Shown here: one piece after another, positions 1 to 10,869 of the stretch
Numbering within the stretch: position 1 is the first letter of the stretch
How the letters are laid out: every line of letters starts with the position of its first letter
NCBI GenBank assembly: GCA_029204225.1
Contig: CM055103.1
Coordinates: forward strand, 20,834,709-20,898,708
Reading direction: 5' to 3'
Source: Diphasiastrum complanatum
Lineage: Eukaryota; Streptophyta; Lycopodiopsida; Lycopodiales; Lycopodiaceae
Length of the DNA: 64,000 bases
Notes under the pieces: generated by a model
The model's input: the letters and a program-made list of their open reading frames with translations, nothing else
The model's database searches: none
Told to the model about the DNA's origin: nothing
Program-made: the position numbers and the translations under genes

Positions 1-1850
1 GGATCGCCGATCCAGTTACTTTAGGACTCATTGTAGTCGCAGGATAGATTGCACCGCGAGGTTTGTTGGCCATGCACCCTTCATCTTCGCGACACACCTC
101 CAGCACGAAAATTCACACTATCCTGCCTAAATTGGGATACATGTCAATCGCATTAAGCACGCCAGCGGACCACTACACCCACCTATATCGATTCTATGCT
201 CGCTGATCACGGGACGGACAGTCCAACTGAGTTTATCGTTCACCTGCCATACCGATATCAGAGCTCAACCTCCAGAGCTGTTTTCCGGGGCAACGGCAAA
301 AACATCTAAATCATGACTTGCGGATTTCGCGAGGCATCCCGGTTCCTCTTCCACGCATGAGGTATACTCTTAACTTTCTTATCATTGTTGCAAATGGGAA
401 TGAGATATGTAAGGGACATCCACTCTCGTAATCCTTATTGTTGGAAATAAGTAATCTCATGGCATAGCATGTGTGAACTCTAGGGTTATGTGGTATGACG
501 AAGTGGGTAGAATATGAGGTTTAGGATGTGATGGAATTTAGTATTACCGTCTTTTCTATGACACTTGTATGCTGAAGCATTGGTTTTTAAAGGCTTTGCC
601 TAAGTTGGAATCACCCTGTAGTATGAGTTTTTCCATTTCCGCTTTGTTATTTGCATTCAAGTCATAATGCCCGACCTCTTTGAAATAGAAGAGCGGGTTG
701 TTACCGTACGTGGCTGAAATACACCACCTCGATTAGGGGTCATCGTAGTCATCTCCATCGTCGTAACTGCCTAGCGAAATATCTAGGCCTGACGTTTGGC
801 AAAATACCACCGCCTATCAAACAAGGCGGCGCGTATAATTGGCACCCTCACACTGCACGGGACTAATCATGATATTATAGTATAATCATTTTATGACTGT
901 CTCTTTATTTCACCATGCTTGGTTGAACACTCTAGCGACACATTCCAAGTAAATCACTAAGCAATAGACGATGACTTCATCTCATTTGACCCATGATTGC
1001 TAACTGAGTACCCATACAAAGATCTCTATAGTATTTGTAAGTGATTACAGTCGTGTGACCTCTAGCAGTGAATCTCGACCATGGTGAAGTACCAAAGACA
1101 CTGGCATAGGTAACACCATCCGAAACCGCACTCTGAGTCATAGACATAACCCCATCTTGACAGTGGTAGATACCTAGGATGGGGAATGCGCCGAACTACT
1201 CCCTCCCTCGTGGGGGGTTGGACCCTTGAATATAATGGATGAGAATAGTTCCACCCTACACTAGGGGATGTCTGCCAATTGATTCGGGAAGGAGCCACCC
1301 ACTATTACTTCTATACCTCGGCGCTCCAGCCCCACTTACATGCAGGAGATACTATATTTAGAATACAACATTGCGGGGGCTATAGTTACATCGAAACATA
1401 TGAGTTCATTATTGATGGGTTCTGGCACCTAACTTACACCGTCTCCACCTACTACACGAGACCCACCCAGTCGTTCATACCATTTGGATCCCCAGTGCAA
1501 TCACCCGGACCAGCTGGCAGTACTAACAGACCCCCAGAATTAGATCCCCTAGAAACAAAGAGAGATGAAACCAGTAGTGATGACCCCTTTGCAGACTTCT
1601 ATATAGAGGGGTGGACGATCTAAAGAACAAAAAATCTAGGCATCAAGACCGATAGGACTGAGATTGCAATTACACCTCCCTGCAACCGTGTCTCTGGGGG
1701 CCTGGAAAACCCTCATCGGCTGGGGAGCACGGGGTGATTGGGATGGCCCTTGGGATTGGAAGCGGCATTCCCCAATCACTCACGTAAGGGCAGTGTGGGC
1801 CCTTCCCCTGTAGGGCTTCCTGGCGAGACCAATCCCTCGTCGGGAACTTT
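1..1850. other. Unassigned sequence, no gene recognised
   Basis: I see no recognisable gene here. The longest open frame (plus, about 1279-1623, 114 codons) has no motif I know and no obvious exon structure. The sequence lacks the A/T-rich runs of most of the window. It may be old retrotransposon leader or LTR sequence, because LTR-like sequence follows it, but this is a guess. Confidence 0.4.
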
Positions 1851-2100
1851 TACCCTATCATTGGGTTCTCTCTCTATCCGAGAGCAAGCCATTTCTATAC
1901 TTAGTTTTTCTCATCATGAGTTTCCCACACATGTGAATGTACTTTGGTGAATCATTTATGCATGTTTCTATGTGCTCTTGCTTAGATTTGTGAGATAGAT
2001 CTTGAAATCAATCCGTAGCTTGATCTTTGTGCAATCACCCACATCTTAGGAGATCAATCACACATTTGGGCTATCTCCAAACGTGTGAAAACTTCACATG
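1850..2100 (+). repeat. Fragment resembling a copia LTR 3' end
   Basis: The stretch 'ctctctatccgagagcaa' is nearly the same as at 26,240 and similar to 54,810, both in U5-like parts of copia LTRs. The following 'aggagatcaatcacacatttgggct...cgtgtgaa' resembles the end of the 54,427-55,012 LTR ('ttaggagatc...cacgtgtgaattcagca'). No clear primer site follows, so it is probably a truncated LTR. Confidence 0.35.
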
Positions 2101-2239
2101 GAGAGGGTTTGTCCTTGGACTCAGGCTTATGTTGCTCTTTGCAGGTTGCTATGTGCGTATCATCAAAAATCCTTGCAAAACGCTGGCATCCTCAAGGGAT
2201 TGTGGTTGTTTGCTCTTGACCTCTAGCTAATACTCTTTG

Positions 2240-2820
2240 GGCAAGCCCAAAATAAAATGCAACTTGAGGAGAACTCTGTCAATGCAGTTAACAAACCGTA
2301 AAGCAGCTTCTTGGAAGTCTTGTAAAAAGACATCCATGGGTTTCGTCCCATTTGCAATGTAGCAAATCGATGATAATATTCAAAATTGTCGAGGACTGGC
2401 ATAAAGGCGGCCTTAAAGGCTACCTGAAAATCATCCCAAGTAGTTGGGACTGTAGCATGTTCCTTTAGATCCTGCCACCATGAGTACACTTTACCCCGTA
2501 AAAACATAATGGTCATCACAATTTGGGAGCTATCTGGCAGATTCTGCATGAAAAAATGTGAAGTCCATCGATCGAGCCAAGCCAAGACCACGTCCTGGTG
2601 TCTGTCCTTTTTTTCCTAGTAAAATATTTCGGGATAAACATCGGGTTGAGTAGTGCCTGCCGAGATTGGGACATAGCCCTCAATTCGGTCTCCTCCCATT
2701 CATGCTTAGAGCGCATATGTCGACAATCTGTTGTTGTAATAGATTTATCGCAGGCGCCATTTCTTCCATATCACCCCCAGCTGGTCTTGGAGCTTGGGTG
2801 ACATTCATAGGAGTCTCCAT
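2240..2820 (-). pseudogene. Ty3/gypsy gag relic
   Basis: Read on the minus strand, an N-terminal part beginning METPMNVTQAPRP (start about 2820) continues, after a frameshift near 2600-2690, into a typical retrotransposon gag core. Features are a 'FLRGKVYSWWQDL' segment, 'TTWDDFQVAFKAAFMP' and a downstream helical stretch. This is the capsid region of plant gypsy gag. No zinc knuckle, protease or RT follows on the same strand, so only a fragment survives. It is not functional. Confidence 0.75.
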
Positions 2821-2829
2821 GGTAAAGGT

Positions 2830-3490
2830 AAGGCGTAGGAAAAAACTAGAGGAAAAATGAAGAGCAATGGCGTGCAAACCGTTAAAAACTAACAACTTAA
2901 GCTCAAATGTCCAAGAAAATGGGCTAAAATAAGCTTTGGGAGCTAAAACAAGCAACTTAGGAAAATGGGTGAAGGAATGAGAACATACACTCCTTTACCC
3001 CCTTCCCCCAAGCTCCTCCCCTTCCTCCATGCAAAAAGGACAAGTGGGGCCCTAGAAAGGCCCCATTTGTATCTTCTAGAATCTCTCTACCATGTGGACT
3101 ACAAAAGGGTGCCACATGGCCCATGGACTTCAAATGGATATCAAAATTAACTAAAGCCCCTCTCTCACCTCCCTTCCCCTACGCACCACAACTCCTCTCC
3201 AAAGCTTTGGAGATTTGCAGGTGCAGAGAAGAGAGGAGAGGCTATAAGATCACAAGGACACACCTGCCTGTGACACGTGATGGCAGCAAATTATGTCGAT
3301 AACGCCAGGACCTCCGTCATGCCCCTTGCGAGGCCGAAGGGCGCACCGTTATGGTACATAACACTCTTCCATTATCTTTTCATTTAATTCTTGTCTTAAG
3401 AGTTTTCTTTGAAGGTCTTCATCTTTTCCTCTTTGGAAAGGAGCCTAGTCAACCATCCTTTCTCGACTATACTTTGCAACCACTTCTCAT
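2830..3490. other. Probable leader of the gag relic; no gene
   Basis: This lies upstream (minus strand) of the gag relic. I see no coding frame worth naming. It is probably the element's leader, but I could not place an LTR edge or a primer site. Confidence 0.3.
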
Positions 3491-3768
3491 TAAAATTTGG
3501 CAGCATCCATCAATGACTTAATTCCACTTTTTTTTTGAGGCATTCCTCCACCCTTGTATGACTGCAACAAACACTTCATCGTATTCTTGATTTTTTGAAG
3601 TTCCAAGTTCAAGTTGATATTTTTTATTTTTTCACCTATACTTTTGCCTTCAATCTCCAACTTTGTGCTATCTTCAACCTTTTCATTTTTGCTAGGGGCT
3701 TGGTTAATAGATTTGAGATCCTCCAACATCACTATCTTCAAGCTATCTTTTTTCTTCTGTGATTGCAA
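3490..3768 (-). CDS. Short lysine-rich ORF, unknown
   Basis: This is a 92-codon open frame rich in Lys, Glu and Leu, with a charged helical composition and the ending 'GIKSLMDAAKF'. It has no recognised domain and no flanking exons. It lies just beside an ancient direct duplication (about 4.1 and 4.65 kb). It could be a remnant of a transposon protein or a chance frame. Confidence 0.2.
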   Translation of the reverse strand: MQSQKKKDSLKIVMLEDLKSINQAPSKNEKVEDSTKLEIEGKSIGEKIKNINLNLELQKIKNTMKCLLQSYKGGGMPQKKSGIKSLMDAAKF

Positions 3769-4089
3769 ATGAATTTTTAACTTCGATTGGACTTTTGAGA
3801 AACTGCTACTTCAATGTTTGTAGTTTAAGTTCTAGATTCTACTCTTATTGCAAATCATGAACATGAGTTTGTTGCTCATATTCGGTTTGTCTAGGATATT
3901 TTCATATAACCACTTGATGAATTAAGTCTTACTTGAAAGAGATGACATCTCTTGAAAGTGGGAGACAATTCCACTAAATTTTGAGCTTGTTGTTGTGGAG
4001 CATATATTTTAACGATTATCAGTGGAGACTCTAGTGTACCATTGTTATTCCATCATCATGCGTAAAATCCAAAATGTATTTTATTCATC

Positions 4090-4750
4090 CAAAATGTGAT
4101 CATAAGAAGCAAGTGGAAGTCTACAAGAATCTTTTTGGACAATATCAATAAATCAATACATGGAATGCATGCCACTTACTAACCCAAGCATTCTCTTCAT
4201 CAACTTCTATACCCTCATATTACATCAAGAGTTGCCCATCCACTTCCTCAATTGCTTTTATAAGCAAACTATTAAACTTCAAATCTAGATTATTTCCACT
4301 TATATCTGTCAATGAACTCACTCAGTTACCAATTTGGCAAAAAAAAAATAGGCATTTCTTCAACAAAAGCTCTTCAATGATCTCTTAGACTCTTTTTCTC
4401 TATCTTCAAGGCGTTCCTCCAACCCGCGTAGGAACTGCTGCTTCAGCGTTTTCAAGTTAAGTTTTAGGCTAGAGTCTTACCATTGAACGTGCGGTTGTAT
4501 TTCAAATTTTTCTCAATCTGTCATTGTGATTATTTTAGCCCTAGGCTCTATTCCAATTTCCGTGCCCACGTGAAATTTTTCAGGTATGATTGCAAGAATG
4601 TTGTGGTGCATATAATCCAAATTTTATATTTTTCAATATATGGCGGTGAGAAGCAAGTAGGAGTTTACAAGCGTATGTCCAGCGGATATCAGGAAATGGG
4701 TATACGGCATGCATGCCAGTTACACTAATGCATTCTCTTCATTTTAAGAA
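4090..4750. repeat. Diverged direct duplication
   Basis: The segment at about 4098-4205 ('agaagcaagtggaagtctacaag ... gcatgccacttac ... gcattctcttcat') recurs at about 4649-4745 ('agaagcaagtaggagtttacaag ... gcatgccagttac ... gcattctcttcat'). Upstream parts near 3790 and 4430 ('aactgcty cttcarygtttt') also match. The two units are about 550 bp apart and strongly diverged. No coding frame is evident. Confidence 0.55.
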
Positions 4751-5127
4751 ATCACACTCAATTCCAGCTTCCAGGTAAAGTCGATTTTGTTTTTGAGTTT
4801 AAAGAAGCAAAATCCAATTTTCTGTGAATATCAACCAAGCACCATAAGCTTTTCAAAAATTTACTAGCAGATTTACAACACAGGGCCCGCCGTCACCTTC
4901 ATGAGGCCCAGATTTCCAAGTGCTGGTTTCCCCAATATATCTCTAGACTCTAGAGTCTAAGAGACTAGCACGTTCATTAAGATCCCCAAAGAAATCTGAA
5001 AATTCAAAATTTTCATCTGATTCCTGAACCAGAGATCTGTTAAGGAATGTCAAGGCTTCTTTGTCTTTTCCATTTCCCTGCCAAAAAAGCAAATATCATC
5101 ATAATGTTTTTGTCACATATGGTTACT

Positions 5128-5250
5128 CTTGATAACCAAGGGACATGTGATAAGAAATTTGCATTCAGCCCATAAAGTTAAAAAAAGCTTGATAACCAAG
5201 GGACATGTGATAAGACGTTTACAGTTACAGTCAGCCAATAAAGTTAAAAG
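5128..5250. repeat. Tandem repeat, two units of about 60 bp
   Basis: 'cttgataaccaagggaca' followed by 'tgtgataag' starts at 5128 and again at 5188. Each unit continues into 'cattcagcccataaagtt' or a close variant. Copy number is two. Confidence 0.8.
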
Positions 5251-5296
5251 AGAATATTGTACCTTGTACATGGACTCCTGAGGGTTTTCACAAGAA

Positions 5297-5756
5297 TACA
5301 GTCAACCCTCTATAAATGTTACCTCTATATATGTTAACCTTGGCTATTAGTCAATTTTTGGCTACTCCCAAGGATTTTACATAGTAGAAATGTTAACTAT
5401 TATTTGTTAACAGAATTTATTCCCGCCTTCAAGAAATTGACTTGGTTAGATATTATTTTACAGATAGGGGAGGGCTATGTCCAACAAGTTAGGTTTTTAG
5501 GGCACATTTCTTTTAGGGCATTTTGCTAGCCCAGGCCCTAGCCGTCAGATGCAGGATGTGCACATCTCCTTCATTCCATTCCAGCGCACTAAGTGTTCCA
5601 TCCCACTAGCCCAGCCCCTAGCCATCGCGTTACAGCCCTTGAAATATGTTAATTTTTTTTTCCCACCATGTTTATATGTTATAGTGTTAACCCTGTATAT
5701 TAGTTAACTTTTTATTACTCTCGAGGGCTATTAACATTTATAGAGGGTTGATTGTA
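5297..5756. mobile_element. pogo-like MITE with TA target duplication
   Basis: The left end reads CAGTCAACCCTCTATAAATG and the right end is its inverse with one mismatch (CATTTATAGAGGGTTGATTG). Both ends abut TA (5297-5298 and 5755-5756), so the element proper is 5299-5754, 456 bp. TIRs starting CAGT and a TA duplication fit the Tc1/mariner superfamily, pogo/Lemi type (established knowledge). The interior has further imperfect inverted stretches ('gttaac' repeats) but no transposase, so it is non-autonomous. Confidence 0.75.
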
Positions 5757-6038
5757 TCGATATCGGTTTGTCAGCACTTTAATTTGGTAAGACACATCTA
5801 CACAATATTCATTGAATTGTGATGTAGAATAATGTAGTAGCTACTTCCTAGTGTTCTGGAAACCTCCTTGAGGTTTCCTTCCAATTCCCTGCATTTTTTT
5901 GAAGTTATCAATTTTTTAAATTGTTTGCCTTTGAGATCTTGCATCTCAATTTTTTTGCTAGCAAAACATAAAAGGTTATAAACAAATGTTTTACTAGCAA
6001 TGGTTTTATGGGTGTAAACGAGACTGTTCCAGAGTACT

Positions 6039-6338
6039 TAATTGCCTTTCGACTGATTTTAAGGCCCTTTTGGGCCCTATATTATTTTGCATAATATAGG
6101 GCCCATTTTTTTTCTCGTTTTAAAGCAAATGTGTGTGTGAGAGAGAGCGTAGCACAAAGAGAAAGCGAACGCTAGAGAGAGAGAGGTCAATAGAGAGAGA
6201 GAGAGATAGGGATAGCCCACAGCAGGAGAGAGAGAGCACAGGAGAGAGAGGGAGAGCGGGACATTGCAGGAGAGAGAGAAAGCGCAGCAGGAGAGAGAGG
6301 GACAACGACGGAGGAAAGAAAGATAGGGACAGTGCATA

Positions 6339-6419
<81 letters not shown>

Positions 6420-6448
6420 CGTCAAAAAAATCAGTCGAAAGGCAATTA
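6039..6448. mobile_element. TIR element filled by a GA microsatellite
   Basis: A perfect 22-bp inverted repeat, TAATTGCCTTTCGACTGATTTT at 6039-6060 and its complement at 6427-6448, encloses a hairpin (6072-6104, 14-bp arms starting GGGCCCTATATTAT) and a GA-rich tract ending in a pure (GA)n array at about 6341-6417. A related end, with one change in the TIR, lies at about 17,626-17,690 and is again followed by CT repeats. No protein is encoded; the apparent Ser-Leu or Arg-Glu frames are microsatellite artefacts. Confidence 0.65.
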
Positions 6449-6453
6449 CGTGA

Positions 6454-6530
6454 GGTAATGGTCCATTGGTAGGACCATTACCACAAATAATCCGGTCCCC
6501 GGACAGCTCGTGGCCTCCGCCACTCGCTGT
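6454..6530 (-). mobile_element. Truncated copy of the nested-hairpin MITE
   Basis: This matches, in inverted orientation, the right two thirds of the MITE at 17,497-17,620. It starts with the hairpin GGTAATGGTCC...GGACCATTACC (6454-6482), continues 'acaaataatccggtcc', then the GC-rich centre 'cagctcgtggcctccgccac'. The match ends near 6530, where sequence resembling the gag relic's downstream region resumes. Confidence 0.6.
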
Positions 6531-6639
6531 AGTAGCGTTCATATTTGTTGATGCAATAGTGGTGGATGTTGTAGTGGTTTGTCCTGCTGTATAAGGCAAC
6601 ATACCAATATTCGGCTCATCATCTGAATCTTCATCCTCC

Positions 6640-7163
6640 TCTCATATTGCATCGTCCATAGCGTTTTGCAAAATTGCGTACTCATTATGGCGTTTCAGCT
6701 CACGCATGATCCTTTTAGGTAGACCTGACAAAACCACATAATCATGGCATTTTCGTTAATCATCTCAGGTTCGCACTCAGATTTGAGGCGTTTAACCCGT
6801 TCAATGTAATCTCAAACCATTTTCCGCTTTCTCATTTTAATTTTACTTAAAAGTAGGAAAGGTTCTTCCATAAACTTTCGAGGTTTGAACCATGATTAGG
6901 GCTCGTTTAACAGTTTCCCAATTCGTACGCTCAGTTTCATCTTGATTATAATACCAATCTTGTGCTGCACCCGTTAAGGCCATTGTAAATAGCTTAAGTT
7001 TATCTTGAGGGAAAACTTCTCCATAGACTTCACAAGATTCAGTATAGATATGGAGAAATCTAACTGGATCCGTTAATCCATTGTACTTAGGTAGATCCAA
7101 ACGGGATGATCTCCTAACAATGATTGGATTGACTTCCTGAGGAGCACCTCTAGGAGCATCCAT
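6640..7163 (-). pseudogene. Ty3/gypsy gag relic
   Basis: The N-terminal frame runs from 7163. It contains 'LDLPKYNGLTDPVRFLHIY' and 'KLFTMALTGAAQDWYYNQ', a typical plant gypsy gag core. After a shift near 6840 it continues with 'ERVKRLKSECEPEM', the region that normally precedes the zinc knuckle. A homologous gag lies on the plus strand at 50.2 kb ('MPKYNGSTYPIRFFQIYEQ'), so both belong to one family. The LTR and primer site at 8.45-9.07 kb are correctly placed upstream to be the 5' end of this element. Confidence 0.75.
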
Positions 7164-7169
7164 TTTTTC

Positions 7170-8440
7170 AAATTAAATCACTTGACAAGAATCAGATTCC
7201 TAAACTGTGAAAAAGATTCTACGATCAAGCAATCGACACTTCTCAAAATAAAGAATTCTCAGAATCAGAATAAACTTGAACCAAATTTGACAAAAAATTT
7301 GACAGAGACTTAATTTGGAAAATAAGAATTCAAAAATAGTACTGGCGAATATTTTATGGACAAAGATTGACTCGACGAAGGTTCAGCAATGTTATTTTTG
7401 GTAAAAAAATCTCTGATTAGGCTTTTTCTGACAAGTTTGGTGGAAATGACCTTCGCCGAACTCATAGATAAAGAATCTGAGTCAGATAAGACTAGAGTGG
7501 AACTGGCGAAGGTTCCCTCTGAAAAAAATGGGGTTTTTGTAACTTGGCGAGAGTAAAAATGGATTTTTTGAAAGATCCTGATAGATCTATTCTTCGTCCA
7601 ACTCACAAATGATCACTTACTATAAATTGAATAAACAGAAAACTCGGCAAAAGATCTGGTAAAGAATCAAGAGTAATATTGGTATTTTTGCAAAAAAGAG
7701 ACTTTTTTGACAAAAACAATGTGACAACTGATCTTTTGAAAAACCTTCACAACTTACTGATTATCAAAAATAGTAAGTGGGACTGACACAGACTTTGGCG
7801 AAGGTTTAGGCGAAGGTTCTTCTCAAAGAATTGATATTTTTGTTAAAAAATGTAATTTTTCACAAAAGGTTACCAGCAACTAGATGAACAATCACTTTGG
7901 CCTTCTATTTTCGGTATTATTCTTTGCCGACCTGGCAGTAGATAGATCTGAATCACACCTTATATGCACAGTGAATCGAGAAAAGGTTTTTTTTATGTAT
8001 TTTTTAAGATTTTGATGGTTTTTTGGTGTTTTTTGATAGTTTTTGCAAATCTTTTGAGAATGAATCTTCGCCGTTCAATCTGAAGAATCGGTGAATGAAA
8101 CCAAAGCTTTCTACAACTCGGCGAATGTTTCCTAAAAGAGAGTAAAAAATTATCAACTCTGATGGCAATTTTGCCTCCTTTTGACCAAGATCTGACAGAT
8201 TTGACCGATTTTTGTTGTTTTTTTTTATTTCTCAGATCCAGATGGATTTTAAGAATGGTGATATGAATAGTTGTCCCTGTTTAATAATCAGATTAGATTT
8301 CAAACAAGCAAATCCACTCAAATCAGGCAAAATCACTTCCAAACTAATCCGAAATGCAGTTTTAACACTATTCATGCCACGACAAGATGCCTAATGCAAG
8401 CTAACCATCCAACAAACATGCTGCAAACTGAAAAATTGGT
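7170..8440 (-). other. Untranslated leader of the gypsy element, with dispersed short repeats
   Basis: This lies between the primer site and gag on the minus strand. There is no coding frame. The motif 'ggcgaaggtt' or a close variant recurs (near 7376, 7505, 7797, 7808 and 8110), often next to A-runs. I read it as retrotransposon leader. Confidence 0.5.
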
Positions 8441-8446
8441 GTAGCT

Positions 8447-8464
8447 CCTCGACAATGGCACCAA
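8447..8464 (-). other. Decayed gypsy primer-binding site
   Basis: The minus strand reads TGGTGCCATTGTCGAGGA. The usual plant gypsy primer site is TGGCGCCGTTGCCGGGGA. The differences are C-to-T or G-to-A, as expected from methylated-cytosine decay. It lies 3-4 bases downstream of an LTR ending in CTACA. Confidence 0.6.
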
Positions 8465-8467
8465 AAT

Positions 8468-9068
8468 TGTAGTGGTTTTTTTTCCTGGCCTATCCTCAAC
8501 CCAAGATCTAAGCAATCTAGCATCAAGGAGATGAAGTTGGTTGTCACGCGTAGGTTCGTTCCCATGAGAGCGATAGCATATCTCAGAATTCGGCATAAAT
8601 GGAAGATCCACATCTAACTCTAACATCCATTAACCCTAAGCATTAACACTATGTCCACAATGAAGATAGCTTACTCTTTCTCTCTCTCTCCCTTTCTCTC
8701 TCACAAAGCATATGAAATAACAATTCCCATAACAATCAGATCAACAATTAGCAAATGCAATAAAAACATGAGAGACGGAGGAAAAGTCATAGAGAGCAAG
8801 GACATTCACAAATCCATTCCATAAGAGAACCAATCTGCATGTATTGAAATGAGGATATGAACATCCGGGAGCAACTCGAGTTTACCCCTATTTCTAGTGG
8901 AGAGGAGGACCTTAGCCTCATTAGGGCCCTTTTTGGACTCAAAGGGCCTCTTCGCTAATTATAATTAGTGTTAATGACAACACGTGTCCCAATAAAATAT
9001 TGACAACTGAGAGGGAATGGTCTAGATGCAGATTAAATCAAGTGTGGGCCCACAGTACACCTCTAACA
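8468..9068 (-). repeat. Gypsy 5' LTR
   Basis: On the minus strand it starts TGTTAGAGGTGTACTG and ends CACTACA, about 600 bp, and is followed at once by the decayed primer site. Orientation and position fit the gag relic at 6.6-7.2 kb. No second copy was found, so the start is less certain than the end. Confidence 0.5.
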
Positions 9069-9228
9069 TTAATCCTACATTAACCCTAGATAAAGTAATA
9101 ATTATGCCTACAAGTTAACATCAACTAGCCTGTCTATCTACTCATAGCCATATCCTAAGCGAGCCTAGTCCTTATTTCAAATTTTGAAAGTTCACAAGCT
9201 TGTATCTCTCATTTCTCTCTCATTTTGT

Positions 9229-9230
<2 letters not shown>

Positions 9231-9314
<84 letters not shown>
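9231..9314. repeat. (CT)n microsatellite
   Basis: An uninterrupted CT array of about 84 bp. Open frames across it encode only Ser-Leu. Confidence 0.95.
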
Positions 9315-9317
<3 letters not shown>

Positions 9318-9420
9318 CTGTATACTCCACAAATATTCTATTTTTTGCATTTTGGTTCACCTTATCTGAAGATCTCACACACTATTTTGCATATCCTACA
9401 TTATCATTACATCATCCATT

Positions 9421-10412
9421 ATGGCCTCTACTCAATCAAGGAAGCCCAAGAATCAACTAGCTTCCATTGTTGATGAGCATTGGGTGCCCCATACATTTTC
9501 AACTTTTGACTGAGTTTACATGCAACCATCGGGCAAAGGAACTCACAAGGTTGCAAAGAGGAAGCGAAACAACCAAGACTACCATTGGAAAGAAAGGATC
9601 CACGAGTTCAAGATCGACCAAAACGGCGAATACGTTGCAAATGTGCAAGACATATACATGCGTCGAGATATTTTATTGGATGTGGTTGTTGCTGATAGAA
9701 CCATATAGTCACATTGTATGTCTCACCTCTTTTATTCTTGTGTTAACTATTATGTTTGAATTATTATTATGTCAGTGTAATGGATAATAATGTTGCATTA
9801 ATGCCTGGTGCAGATGCCTTTCCTTCAAATAGCTTCGACTGGCAAAACGTGAAGTCCTTCACTGGAAAATTCTCTGCCATACACGCCAAATATGGAGAAC
9901 TAATATATGGCGGGTTGGCATCCTCTGCCCTGATCAAAATGGGCATTTTCTTTTACGATCACATATACGAAGTTCCAAAAAAAAACTTTGGCCAAGGCAA
10001 ACTAGCACCAACTTCTGAGCCTACGATCAATTCTCATGAGTGGCCATACGCTGACCAACTGACTATTGAATTAACGAAGAGGCAACTTCTCAAAGAGATT
10101 ACTGGTAATATGAAGCCAACATTCGGATCCAAACGATTCTACACTAGCATCTCTGTGTCGATCACCGTATTTGTTTCCATATTTAAGGCGGTCCCCTTTA
10201 GGAAAACAAATACGATGTGGGCTTGGAAAGCAATAGAATCATCATTGTTGGATAACATATTTGTCGTATGGGATTCAAAGGAAATGGAGCATAAAGGAGA
10301 TTTAATAAGGTGTAAGCTCTCTTTTGAAACAATGACCATAAGGTATCATATTTCACGTCAAACATGCTCCTTAAGTTTCATCTATAGGCGATATAAGTTT
10401 GGTCATGGTTGA
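9421..10412 (+). pseudogene. Uncharacterised gene, interrupted
   Basis: A frame opens with MASTQSRKPKNQLASIVD at 9421. It has one in-frame TGA (9511) and continues in the same frame through 'MQPSGKGTHKVAKRKRNNQD' to a stop at 9708. A second long frame starts with MDNNVALMPGADAFPS at 9780 and runs to 10,412, with 'HAKYGELIYGGLASSALIKM'. The frames differ, so an intron or a small indel separates them; a 'tattatgtcag' acceptor lies at about 9765-9775. I do not recognise the family. The gene converges on the unknown minus-strand gene at 10.9-12.25 kb and may belong to the same accessory element. Confidence 0.4.
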
Positions 10413-10683
10413 TGGGACCCGCTCTAGACGTGGAGACGAATCAGCAAGAAGTGGAGATATCCATACATTTGCCCCATGATGAAATACAAGAAATTCATAT
10501 CAATAAGGTTTGCAGCCTAGAAAATCTTCGGCATTTAGTATCTGATTTCAGTACTGTTTATGTGAATGCAGTGATTTGAAAATTTAAGTAACATCTATGT
10601 GAATGCAGTGATTTAAAATTTTCAGTACTATGGGAATGGTAGTCTCTTTAGGCATGTTGTAGCTAAGATAGGTTTCCTTGCAT

Positions 10684-10771
10684 TGGCATGAAAATCATGC
10701 CAAGGCGCGACGAGGGCCCTTTTGACCAGGTCAAATAGCCCTGGTCGCGCCCTGGCGTGATTTTCATGCCA
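10684..10771. mobile_element. 88-bp foldback (hairpin) element
   Basis: Left arm TGGCATGAAAATCATGCCA, continuing to ggcgcgacgaggg, is mirrored by a right arm ending in TTTTCATGCCA. The arms are about 34 bp with about three mismatches, around a short loop. It has no coding capacity and no clear target duplication. It could be a MITE or, less likely, a small-RNA hairpin. Confidence 0.7.
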
Positions 10772-10869
10772 TAGAAAAGACAAAAGAAATTTTTATCAGA
10801 GAAAAAAAAATTAAATTCTAAATTCAAAGAATAAGCACATCATATAATCACAATAGATAATTAGGAGAG

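Noticed and set aside
6120-6602. Long Ser-Leu or Arg-Glu frames across GA/CT arrays (also at 9.2, 42.3, 44.8 and 48.4-48.9 kb)
   Set aside because: A dinucleotide array is open in every frame and gives SL or RE repeats; there is no other coding evidence.
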